Both the position numbers and the translations under genes were made by a program. 64,000 nucleotides of DNA, taken from contig NZ_FRBI01000008.1 of NCBI RefSeq assembly GCF_900142575.1, positions 226,222-290,221 on the forward strand. Reading direction: 5' to 3'. The notes under the pieces are model-generated. The model did not search any database. It had not been told where the DNA came from and saw only the letters and a program-made list of their open reading frames with translations. Below are positions 56,506 through 64,000 of this stretch, piece by piece. This DNA comes from Actinacidiphila paucisporea (GTDB lineage Bacteria; Actinomycetota; Actinomycetes; Streptomycetales; Streptomycetaceae). How positions within the stretch are numbered: position 1 is the stretch's first letter; every line of letters begins with the position of its first letter.

Positions 56506-59352
56506 ATGCGGCTCATCGAACGCACCGCGGAACTCGCGGAGATCGACGGCCTGCTCACCGAGTGCGCGGCCGGCACCGGCGGCGCGGTCCTGATCAGTGG
56601 CGCCATGGGATGCGGCAAGTCCGAGCTGCTGACCACACTGCTCAAGCGGGCCTCGGAGCAGGGCTACGTCGTTCTGGACGCGGTGTGTTCGGCGGCCGAG
56701 CAGCGCTCGCCCGGCGGGGTGCTCAACCAGCTGCTCCGGTGCACCGCCCCGCTCTCCGGCGGCCCGGACGGGGACACCGCCGGTGTCTCGCCGCTGCTGG
56801 AGCGGGTCGGTGCCTTCCCGCCGTTCGCCGACCAGGAGGCCGGGGCCGAGGAGGCGGCACTGCACCCCGCCGTCACCGAGGCCCTGCGCCGCCTGGTGCT
56901 CTGGGTGCTCGACACCGCAGAGCACACCCCGGTGCTGCTCTGCGTGGACGACATCCAGCTCGCCGACGACATCTCCCTCTACTGGCTCCTGCAACTCGTA
57001 CGCCAGCTGCGGTCGTCCAGGATCGCGCTGGCCCTCACCGAGTGCCCGCTGTCCCGGCCGGTCTACCCGCGGCTGCGGGCGGAACTGATGCGGCAGCCCA
57101 ACTACCGCCGCATCACCCTCGGCCCGCTGACCCCCGCCGGCGTCAGCGGGCTGATCGCCGACCACCTCGGCGCTCTCGCCGCCGCCGAGCTGGGCGCGGA
57201 ATGCCACGCGGCCAGCGGCGGCAACCCGCTGCTGGTACGGGCACTGGCCGAGGACAACCTCGGGGCGGCCCCGGGCCACCGGCACGCCGCCGACGTACGG
57301 CTGTCCTGCGGCGAGGCGTACCGCGACATGTACCTGAGCCTGCTGCACCGCGGCCGCACCCCGCTGCTGCGGCTCGCCCAGGTCCTCGGCATCCTCGACG
57401 GCGACCTCAGCGACGGCCTGGTGCTCCCCGGCGCCCTGCTCGACGGCGAGCCCGCCGAGATCGCGCGGGCCGAGCAGGCACTGCACTCCGCCGGCCTGCT
57501 CACCGGCCGCCGGCTGCGCGGCCCCGCCGCCCGGCAGGCCGTCCTGGACAGCCTCAGCGCCGCCGAGCGTTGCGAACTGCACCAGCGCGCCGCCCAGTTG
57601 CTCTACCACGAGGGCGCCGCCGTCACCCGCGTCGCCAGCCATCTGCTGGCCTGCGACGAGATATCCCAGCCCTGGGCCGGCACGGTGCTGCGCGAGGCGG
57701 CGGAGAGGCATCTGGCCGGCAACCGCACCTCCGAGGCGCACGCCTGCCTCGACGCGGCCCTGCGGATCTGCGTGGACGAAGGCGAGCAGGTCTGCCTCAA
57801 GGCGCTGCTCGCCTCCACCGCGTGGGCGCTCAACCCGTCCATCAGCGCCCCGCACCTCGGCGAACTCGCCGTCGCCCTCCGCGACGGCCGGCTGCCCGAC
57901 CGGCATGCCCTGATGCTCGCCAAGTACCTGCTGTGGCACGGCCGTTTCGACGAGGCCGTCGACGCCGTCCAGCGGATGGTCGAACGCGAGGAACTGTCCG
58001 ACCCCGGTTGGGCGGTGGAGGTACGCGCCACCCGCGAGCTGCTGTCCGCGTCGTATCCGGTGCTGGTCACCCAGCAGGGCCGCGGCGCCCGCCGGCCCGT
58101 CCTGGACGCCGGCCACCGCTCCCGCTCCGACGAGGACCCGCGGGTACGCGGCGCCGCCGCCCTGTCGCACGTCCTCGCCCACGGCCCCGACGACGCCGTC
58201 GCCTCGGTCGCCGAGGAGGCCATGCGGGCCATGCGGCTGGGCAAGAACACCCAGGAGTGGCTCATGTGCGCGGTCGCCGCGCTGGGCTTCTCCGACCGGC
58301 TCGACGCCGCGGGCAGCTGGTGCGACCACTGGCTCGAGGAGTCACGCGCCCGCCACGTCCCGCTGTGGGTCGCCGAATTCTCCTCGCTGCGGGCCGGCAT
58401 CGCCCTGCGCGAGGGCCGCCCGGCCCGCGCCCGGCTGCTCGCCGAGGCCGCGCTCGCCCAGGTGCCCGCCGACAGCTGGGGTGTCTGCATCGGCGGCCCG
58501 CTGGCCAACCTCGTACAGGCCGCCACCGACACCGGCGACTTCGAGGCGGCCGCGGCGTACCTGCAGTTCTCCTTCCCCGAGGGGATGTTCTCCAGCCGCT
58601 TCGGCCTGTACTTCCTGCAGGCCCGCGGCTCCTACCACCTCGCCACCGGGCGCCCCTACGCCGCCCTCGACGACTTCATGGCCTGCGGCGACCTGATGGC
58701 CCGCTGGGGCTTCGACCAGCCCACGCTCGTGCCCTGGCGCAGCGAGGCGGCCCGCGCCCATGTGATGCTCGGCGACCAGGGCCGCGCCTACACGCTGGCC
58801 CGCGAGCAGATGGACATGGTCGACCTGCGGCCCAGCCGCGCCCGCGGCATGTCGCTGCGGGTGCTCGCCGCGGCAGGCCCGCCGGCCGCCCGGGTGCCGC
58901 TGCTCAGCGAGGCCGTCGAGGTGCTGCAGATCTGCGGCGACCGGCTGCAGCTGGCCGGCGCCCTGGCCGACCTCGGCCGCGCCCACGCCGAGTCCGGCCG
59001 TCCTGGACGGGCCCGCGCCCCCCGCGAGTCCGCGCTCCGGCTGGCCCGCGAGGCCGGCGCCGTACCGCTGGAGCGCGAACTGGTGGCGGAACTCGCCGGC
59101 AGCGACTCCCCGGCGGGGGAGCGCGACAGCAGGCTCGCCGCGATCGCCCAGCTCAGCGGCGCCGAGCGCAGGGTCGCCGTGCTCGCCGCACGGGGCCACA
59201 CCAACAAGGAGATCTCGCAGAAGCTGGTCGTCACCGTCAGCACGGTGGAGCAGCACCTCACCAGGATCTTCCGCAAGCTCGGCGTCACCACCCGAACCCA
59301 GCTGCCGGCGGAAAGCACGCTGGCGGCCGTAACCGACCGGCAGACCTGTTGA
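56506..59352 (+). CDS. LAL-type LuxR transcriptional activator
   Basis: 948 residues, the size of large ATP-binding LuxR regulators. N-terminal AAA-type ATPase with Walker A GAMGCGKSE (about 32-40) and a hydrophobic LLCVDD Walker B near 146, a long helical repeat middle region, and a C-terminal LuxR HTH (about 875-935, HTNKEISQKLVVTVSTVEQH). LALs are pathway activators in macrolide and other PKS clusters. It shares an operon with the antiporter and the third halogenase. The inverted repeat before PKS1 is a candidate target. A GGGGAGGAG site precedes the ATG. Confidence 0.95.
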   Translation: MRLIERTAELAEIDGLLTECAAGTGGAVLISGAMGCGKSELLTTLLKRASEQGYVVLDAVCSAAEQRSPGGVLNQLLRCTAPLSGGPDGDTAGVSPLLERVGAFPPFADQEAGAEEAALHPAVTEALRRLVLWVLDTAEHTPVLLCVDDIQLADDISLYWLLQLVRQLRSSRIALALTECPLSRPVYPRLRAELMRQPNYRRITLGPLTPAGVSGLIADHLGALAAAELGAECHAASGGNPLLVRALAEDNLGAAPGHRHAADVRLSCGEAYRDMYLSLLHRGRTPLLRLAQVLGILDGDLSDGLVLPGALLDGEPAEIARAEQALHSAGLLTGRRLRGPAARQAVLDSLSAAERCELHQRAAQLLYHEGAAVTRVASHLLACDEISQPWAGTVLREAAERHLAGNRTSEAHACLDAALRICVDEGEQVCLKALLASTAWALNPSISAPHLGELAVALRDGRLPDRHALMLAKYLLWHGRFDEAVDAVQRMVEREELSDPGWAVEVRATRELLSASYPVLVTQQGRGARRPVLDAGHRSRSDEDPRVRGAAALSHVLAHGPDDAVASVAEEAMRAMRLGKNTQEWLMCAVAALGFSDRLDAAGSWCDHWLEESRARHVPLWVAEFSSLRAGIALREGRPARARLLAEAALAQVPADSWGVCIGGPLANLVQAATDTGDFEAAAAYLQFSFPEGMFSSRFGLYFLQARGSYHLATGRPYAALDDFMACGDLMARWGFDQPTLVPWRSEAARAHVMLGDQGRAYTLAREQMDMVDLRPSRARGMSLRVLAAAGPPAARVPLLSEAVEVLQICGDRLQLAGALADLGRAHAESGRPGRARAPRESALRLAREAGAVPLERELVAELAGSDSPAGERDSRLAAIAQLSGAERRVAVLAARGHTNKEISQKLVVTVSTVEQHLTRIFRKLGVTTRTQLPAESTLAAVTDRQTC

Positions 59353-59365
59353 CAAGGAAGGCTAG

Positions 59366-61039
59366 GTGAGGGACGTGCAGCAATCCAGCTCCGCCCACCC
59401 GCGCAGCAACGAATTCGACGTGGCCATCCTGGGCAGCGGCATGGCCGGCGGCCTCCTCGGGGCGGTGCTCGCCCGCAACGGCGTGCGGGTGCTCCTGCTC
59501 GACGCGGGCACCCACCCCAGGTTCGCCGTCGGCGAGTCGACCATCCCGTACACCTCCGGCATGACCCGGCTGCTCGCCGACCGCTACCAGGTGCCCGAGC
59601 TGATGCCGCTGTCCAGCTTCAAGGGCATCCAGAAGCACGTCACCCGCAGCTGCGGCCAGAAGCAGAACTTCGGCTTCGTCTACCACCGCGAGGGCGAGGC
59701 GCAGAACCCGCAGGAGATCAACCAGCTGGTGGTGCCCTCGGCGATCAGGACCGAGACCCACCTGTTCCGCCAGGACATCGACGCGTACCTCTTCAACGTC
59801 GCGGTGAAGTACGGCGCCCACGCCCGGCTCGCCACCCGGATCTCCGACGTCGACATCGACCCGGCGACCGGGGCGGTGCTGCGCGCCGACAGCGGCGAGG
59901 AATTCCGCGCCAAGTACGTCGTGGACGGCAGCGGCTTCCGCTCGCCGCTCGCCGAGCGCTTCGGCCTGCGCGAGACACCCACCCGCGCCAAGACCCACAC
60001 CCGGGCGATGTTCACCCACATGATCGGCGTCAAGCGGTTCGACGACGCGCCCGCCGCGAAACTGCACGACAAGCCCAACCCGTGGCACAACGGCACCCTG
60101 CACCACGTCTTCGACGGCGGCTGGCTGTGGGTCATCCCGTTCGACAACCACGAGAACGCGCAGAACCCGCTGTGCAGCGTCGGCCTGACCCTCGATCCGC
60201 GCAAGTACCCCAAGGGCGAACTGAGCGCCGAGCAGGAGTTCGCCGACTTCCTCAAGCGCTTCCCCGAGATCGCCTGGCAGTTCGAGGGCGCCAAGGCCGT
60301 ACGCCCCTGGGTGTCCACCGGCCGGCTGCAGTACTCGGCGAACCAGGTGGTCGGCGAGCGCTACTGCCTCACCTCGCACGCGGCCGGCTTCATCGACGCG
60401 CTCTACTCACGCGGCCTGACCAACACCCTCGAAGTGGTCAACGCGCTGGGCTGGCGGCTGATCGCCGCCTCCCGCGACGGCGACTGGTCGCAGGAGCGCT
60501 TCGGCTACGTCGACGCCCTGCAGCAGGGGCTGTTCGACTTCCACGACGACATCGTCTACAGCTCCTTCGTCGGCTTCCGCAACTACGAGCTGTGGAACGC
60601 CGTCAACCGCACCTGGATGCTGGGCACCATGCTCGGCAACGTCATGCTGGAGGACGCCTACTACCGGTTCATCAAGACCGGCAGGGACGACGTCTTCCTG
60701 GAGCTGGAGCAGACGAAGTACCCCGGATCGCCGCTGCCGGTGAGCCCCGGCTTCAACGACATGGGCCGGCTGGTGCGCGAGCAGTGCCAGCTGGTCGACG
60801 AGGGCAAGACCGAGGCGACCGCCGCCGCCCACCGGATCCTGGAGCACATCAGGAACGCCGACTTCATCGCACCCTCCTTCCGGCTCGGCGAGCGCGACAC
60901 CCGCTGCTTCAACATGTCCCCCGGCAAGATGGCGCGCAACGCCGTCTGGTGCCGCCGCGAGGCCCCGCCGGAGATCGGCCCGCGCATGATCAACGCCAGC
61001 AAGGGCCTGGTCAGGATGCGGCTCAAAGGCGGTGAGTGA
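59366..61039 (+). CDS. FADH2-dependent halogenase
   Basis: 557 residues from GTG 59366 (AAGGAAGG upstream). FAD motif GSGMAG at 23-28, AVGESTIP at 54-61, catalytic-type Lys99 in GQKQNF and an intact WLWVIP motif at 253-258 support flavin halogenase activity. It is longer than the 24401 enzyme and differs clearly from it, so it probably acts on a different substrate or position, perhaps a free ring rather than a carrier-bound one. It is 13 bp behind the LAL gene, which implies co-expression. It would depend on the flavin reductase at 45186 or a housekeeping one. Confidence 0.93.
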   Translation: MRDVQQSSSAHPRSNEFDVAILGSGMAGGLLGAVLARNGVRVLLLDAGTHPRFAVGESTIPYTSGMTRLLADRYQVPELMPLSSFKGIQKHVTRSCGQKQNFGFVYHREGEAQNPQEINQLVVPSAIRTETHLFRQDIDAYLFNVAVKYGAHARLATRISDVDIDPATGAVLRADSGEEFRAKYVVDGSGFRSPLAERFGLRETPTRAKTHTRAMFTHMIGVKRFDDAPAAKLHDKPNPWHNGTLHHVFDGGWLWVIPFDNHENAQNPLCSVGLTLDPRKYPKGELSAEQEFADFLKRFPEIAWQFEGAKAVRPWVSTGRLQYSANQVVGERYCLTSHAAGFIDALYSRGLTNTLEVVNALGWRLIAASRDGDWSQERFGYVDALQQGLFDFHDDIVYSSFVGFRNYELWNAVNRTWMLGTMLGNVMLEDAYYRFIKTGRDDVFLELEQTKYPGSPLPVSPGFNDMGRLVREQCQLVDEGKTEATAAAHRILEHIRNADFIAPSFRLGERDTRCFNMSPGKMARNAVWCRREAPPEIGPRMINASKGLVRMRLKGGE

Positions 61040-61046
61040 ACAAGCC

Positions 61047-61122
61047 GGCCGCGGTAAGGACCGCGGCCCGGCGCGAGGATCAGGACCGGTCCGCCCCGAG
61101 GCCCCAGCCGGGGGCGGCCGGT
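61047..61122 (+). terminator. Double hairpin between the halogenase and korA genes
   Basis: First stem GGCCGCGGT/ACCGCGGCC (61047-61055 with 61060-61068, tetraloop). Second, larger stem from ACCGGTCCGCCCC (61085-61097) with GGGGCGGCCGGT (61111-61122), one bulged base. Probably ends the antiporter-LAL-halogenase operon. Confidence 0.65.
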
Positions 61123-61174
61123 CCGGCCAGTGCTGCCCAGCGGGGGCAGCTGCTGCTTCAGGAGGCCCAGTAAC

Positions 61175-63109
61175 GTGACCAGCCAGGTCGAAGAGGCGGA
61201 GCACACATTGCCCGCCACCGTGCCCGACGCATCGGTCAGGACCGCCAAGAAGGTCCAGAGCGTGGACCGGGTGATTATCCGGTTCGCTGGTGATTCCGGT
61301 GATGGTATGCAGCTCACGGGTGATCGTTTCACGTCGGAGACGGCGTCGTTCGGTAATGATCTGTCGACGTTGCCGAATTTCCCGGCGGAGATCCGGGCGC
61401 CCGCGGGGACGTTGCCGGGGGTGTCGTCGTTCCAGTTGCATTTCGCGGACCATGACATCCTCACCCCGGGGGACGCACCGGATGTGCTGGTCGCGATGAA
61501 TCCGGCGGCGTTGAAGGCGAATCTGGGTGATCTGCCGCGGGGTGCGGAGGTCATCGTGAACACCGACGAGTTCACCCGGCGGGCGCTGGCGAAGGTCGGC
61601 TGGTCGGCCAGCCCGCTGGACGACGACTCGCTGGCCGGCTTCGCGGTCCACCGGGTGCCCTTGACGACACTGACCCTGGAGGCCCTCAAAGACTCCGGCC
61701 TCGCACGGAAAGACGCCGAGCGGGCGAAGAACATGTTCGCTCTGGGATTGCTGTCGTGGATGTATCACCGCCCGACCGCGGGCACCGAAGCGTTTCTGTT
61801 GCGGAAGTTCGCGAAGAAGCCGGATATCGCGGCGGCGAACGTGGCGGCATTCCGGGCGGGCTGGAATTTCGGGGAGACCACCGAGGACTTCGCGGTGTCC
61901 TACGAGGTCGCACCGGCGTCGGCGGCATTCCCGCCGGGCACCTACCGGAACATCTCGGGGAATCTGGCCCTGTCCTACGGGCTGATCGCCGCATCGAAGC
62001 AGTCGGGCCTGCCGCTGTTCCTGGGCTCCTACCCGATCACCCCGGCCTCCGACATCCTCCACGAACTGTCCCGCCACAAGAACTTCGGGGTGCGGACCTT
62101 CCAGGCCGAAGACGAGATCGCCGCGATCGGCGCGGCCCTGGGCGCGGCGTTCGGCGGGGCACTGGCGGTCACCACGACCTCCGGTCCCGGGGTCGCGCTG
62201 AAGTCCGAGACGATCGGGCTCGCGGTGTCGTTGGAGTTGCCGCTGCTGGTGGTCGACATCCAGCGCGGCGGCCCCTCGACGGGCATGCCCACCAAGACCG
62301 AGCAGGCCGATCTGCTGCAGGCGATGTACGGCAGGAACGGTGAGGCACCCGTCCCGGTGATCGCCCCGGCCACCGCCGCGGACTGCTTCACCGCCGCCCT
62401 GGAAGCCGCCCGTATCGCGGTGGCCTACCGCACCCCGGTCTTCCTGCTCTCCGACGGCTACCTCGCCAACGGCTCCGAACCCTGGCGCATCCCCGCGGTC
62501 AGCGAACTCCCCCAGTTGCGGGTGGACTTCGCCACCGCCCCCAACCACACCGACCCCGACGGGACGCAAACCTTCTGGCCCTACCTGCGCGACCCGCAGA
62601 CGTTGGCGCGGCCCTGGGCGGTACCCGGAACCGCGGGCCTGGAACACCGTATCGGCGGGATCGAGAAGCAGGACGGCACGGGCAACATCTCCTACGACCC
62701 GGCCAACCACGACCTGATGGTCCGCACCCGGCAGGCCAAAATCGCCGGCATCACCGTCCCCGACCTCCAGGTCGACGACCCCACCGGTGAGGCCACGACG
62801 CTGGTGCTGGGCTGGGGGTCGACCTACGGGCCGATCACCGCCGCGGTCCGGCGCATCCGCCGCACCGGGACACCCATCGCACAGGCCCACCTGCGCCACC
62901 TCAACCCCTTCCCCGCCAACCTCGCCCACACCCTGGCCGGCTACCGGCAGGTCATCGTCCCCGAGATGAACCTCGGCCAGCTCGCCCACCTGCTGCGCGC
63001 CGCCTACCTGGTCGATACCCGCTCCCTGACCCAGGTCACCGGCCTGCCCTTCAAAGCCGAACAACTCGCCCAGGCCATCACCGGGATCATGAAGGAGATT
63101 CGGCCATGA
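61175..63109 (+). CDS. korA: 2-oxoacid:ferredoxin oxidoreductase, alpha subunit
   Basis: 644 residues from GTG 61175 (GGAGG upstream). The N-terminal gamma-type domain about 30-220 (IRFAGDSGDGMQLTG) is fused to the pyruvate-ferredoxin-oxidoreductase-type alpha domain (about 240-640, YPITPASD, EDEIAAIGAALGAA), the actinobacterial KorA layout. With KorB it converts 2-oxoglutarate (or a related 2-oxoacid) to succinyl-CoA and reduced ferredoxin. The coding sequence is a patchwork: about 61255-61560 uses many T-ending codons, about 61735-61900 many G-ending ones, the rest C-ending. It may be a second, cluster-linked copy; it overlaps korB by four bases (ATGA). Confidence 0.9.
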   Translation: MTSQVEEAEHTLPATVPDASVRTAKKVQSVDRVIIRFAGDSGDGMQLTGDRFTSETASFGNDLSTLPNFPAEIRAPAGTLPGVSSFQLHFADHDILTPGDAPDVLVAMNPAALKANLGDLPRGAEVIVNTDEFTRRALAKVGWSASPLDDDSLAGFAVHRVPLTTLTLEALKDSGLARKDAERAKNMFALGLLSWMYHRPTAGTEAFLLRKFAKKPDIAAANVAAFRAGWNFGETTEDFAVSYEVAPASAAFPPGTYRNISGNLALSYGLIAASKQSGLPLFLGSYPITPASDILHELSRHKNFGVRTFQAEDEIAAIGAALGAAFGGALAVTTTSGPGVALKSETIGLAVSLELPLLVVDIQRGGPSTGMPTKTEQADLLQAMYGRNGEAPVPVIAPATAADCFTAALEAARIAVAYRTPVFLLSDGYLANGSEPWRIPAVSELPQLRVDFATAPNHTDPDGTQTFWPYLRDPQTLARPWAVPGTAGLEHRIGGIEKQDGTGNISYDPANHDLMVRTRQAKIAGITVPDLQVDDPTGEATTLVLGWGSTYGPITAAVRRIRRTGTPIAQAHLRHLNPFPANLAHTLAGYRQVIVPEMNLGQLAHLLRAAYLVDTRSLTQVTGLPFKAEQLAQAITGIMKEIRP

Positions 63110-64000
63110 CTGACGCCCTGACCCTGGTCCCCAAAGCCACCGCCACACAGACGATGAAAGACTTCAAATCCGACCAGGAAGTCCGCTGGTGCCCCGGCTG
63201 CGGCGACTACGCCGTCCTGGCCGCCGTCCAGTCCTTCATGCCCGAACTCGGCCTGGCCCGCGAGAACATCGTCTTCATCTCAGGAATCGGCTGCTCCTCC
63301 CGCTTCCCGTACTACATGAACACCTACGGCATGCACTCCATCCACGGCCGCGCCCCCGCCATCGCGACCGGACTTGCCACCTCCCGCCGCGACCTGTCGG
63401 TCTGGGTCGTCACCGGCGACGGCGACGCCCTCTCGATCGGCGGGAACCACCTCATCCACGCCCTGCGCAGGAACGTCAACCTCAAGATCCTGCTGTTCAA
63501 CAACCGCATCTACGGCCTGACCAAAGGCCAGTACTCCCCCACCTCGGAGACCGGGAAGATCACCAAGTCCACCCCCATGGGATCCCTGGACGCCCCCTTC
63601 AACCCCCTCTCCCTGGCCATCGGCGCCGAAGCAAGCTTCGTGGCCCGCACCATCGACTCCGACCGCAAACACCTCCAGTCCGTCCTGCGCGCCGCCGCCG
63701 ACCACCCCGGCACCGCACTGGTGGAGATCTACCAGAACTGCAACATCTTCAACGACGGCGCCTTCGACGCCCTCAAAGACTCCGCGACCGCCCACGAGGC
63801 CCTCATCCGCCTCGAACACGGCCAACCCATCCGCTTCGGCACCCCCGCACCCGACGGCCTGGGCTCCAAAGGCGTCATCCGCGACCCCGCGACCGGCGAC
63901 CTGACCGTCGTGGACACCACCACCACCAACCCCGACCAGATCCTCATCCACGACGCCCACGCCACCAGCCCCACCACCGCCTTCGCCCTGACCCGCCTCG
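63106..64000 (+). CDS. korB: 2-oxoacid:ferredoxin oxidoreductase, beta subunit, 3' end outside window
   Basis: About 298 residues are visible and the frame is open at the window end; the family is usually about 350. The thiamine diphosphate and Fe-S subunit: CPGCGDYA near residue 29, GIGCSSRFPYY near 60, GDGDALSIGGNH near 105 (Mg-TPP motif) and YQNCNIFN near 210. These Cys residues should hold the cluster. It starts in the korA stop codon (ATGA), so the two subunits are co-translated. Reaction as for korA. Supply of succinyl-CoA for methylmalonyl-CoA, or a replacement copy of a target enzyme, are possible cluster roles. Confidence 0.93.
   Translation, partial: MTDALTLVPKATATQTMKDFKSDQEVRWCPGCGDYAVLAAVQSFMPELGLARENIVFISGIGCSSRFPYYMNTYGMHSIHGRAPAIATGLATSRRDLSVWVVTGDGDALSIGGNHLIHALRRNVNLKILLFNNRIYGLTKGQYSPTSETGKITKSTPMGSLDAPFNPLSLAIGAEASFVARTIDSDRKHLQSVLRAAADHPGTALVEIYQNCNIFNDGAFDALKDSATAHEALIRLEHGQPIRFGTPAPDGLGSKGVIRDPATGDLTVVDTTTTNPDQILIHDAHATSPTTAFALTRL

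Overview
The window is very GC-rich, with strong C/G third positions, GTG and TTG starts, TTA leucine codons confined to regulators and a transporter, and SARP, LAL-LuxR, AraC and KorAB proteins. This points to a filamentous actinomycete, most likely Streptomyces or a close relative. Almost all of it is one large accessory region for a halogenated NRPS/polyketide secondary metabolite, or two adjacent clusters. It is cut at both ends: the first NRPS gene starts before base 1 and korB runs off base 64000.

Left arm (1-22204). Two heterocyclising, cysteine-type NRPS modules (Cy-A-PCP and Cy-A-PCP-TE) flank a GMC flavoprotein. A MarR regulator and an orphan protein fusing a LanB/thiopeptide-type SpaB_C domain to a SagB-type azoline dehydrogenase follow. 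Next come a small membrane protein, a TetR/MFS pair with a clear operator, an exported set (vanadium-haloperoxidase-like protein, small secreted protein, membrane-anchored multicopper oxidase), two more MFS exporters and a SnoaL-like protein.

Centre (22337-46962). Two FAD halogenase-like enzymes precede three type I PKS proteins. PKS1 is KS-AT(methylmalonyl-type)-DH-ER-KR-ACP, PKS2 is KS-KR-ACP-KS-AT(malonyl-type)-DH-KR-ACP, and PKS3 is KS-ACP. The first module of PKS2 and all of PKS3 have no AT. The chain ends with a type II thioesterase, a flavin reductase that probably supplies reduced flavin to the halogenases, and a decayed, truncated adenylation-domain protein.

Right arm (47180-64000). 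A four-gene set (helical WXG100-like protein, DUF1023 hydrolase, and cytosolic and lipoprotein paralogues) looks unrelated to biosynthesis. It is followed by a FAD monooxygenase, two AraC regulators flanking a SARP with an early TTA codon, a TTA-containing cation/proton antiporter, a giant LAL regulator, a third FAD halogenase, and korAB encoding a 2-oxoacid:ferredoxin oxidoreductase.

How it may work together (inference): cysteine-derived azolines made by the NRPS could be oxidised by the SagB fusion or the GMC enzyme. The PKS line builds a short reduced chain, and the flavin halogenases decorate an aromatic or pyrrole unit whose loading genes are not in view. The MFS proteins and antiporter would give export or tolerance. 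A short motif, GAGCAAT, recurs in intergenic regions throughout the locus and may tie scattered genes to one of the AraC proteins. No RNA genes, CRISPR arrays, transposases or att sites were recognised.
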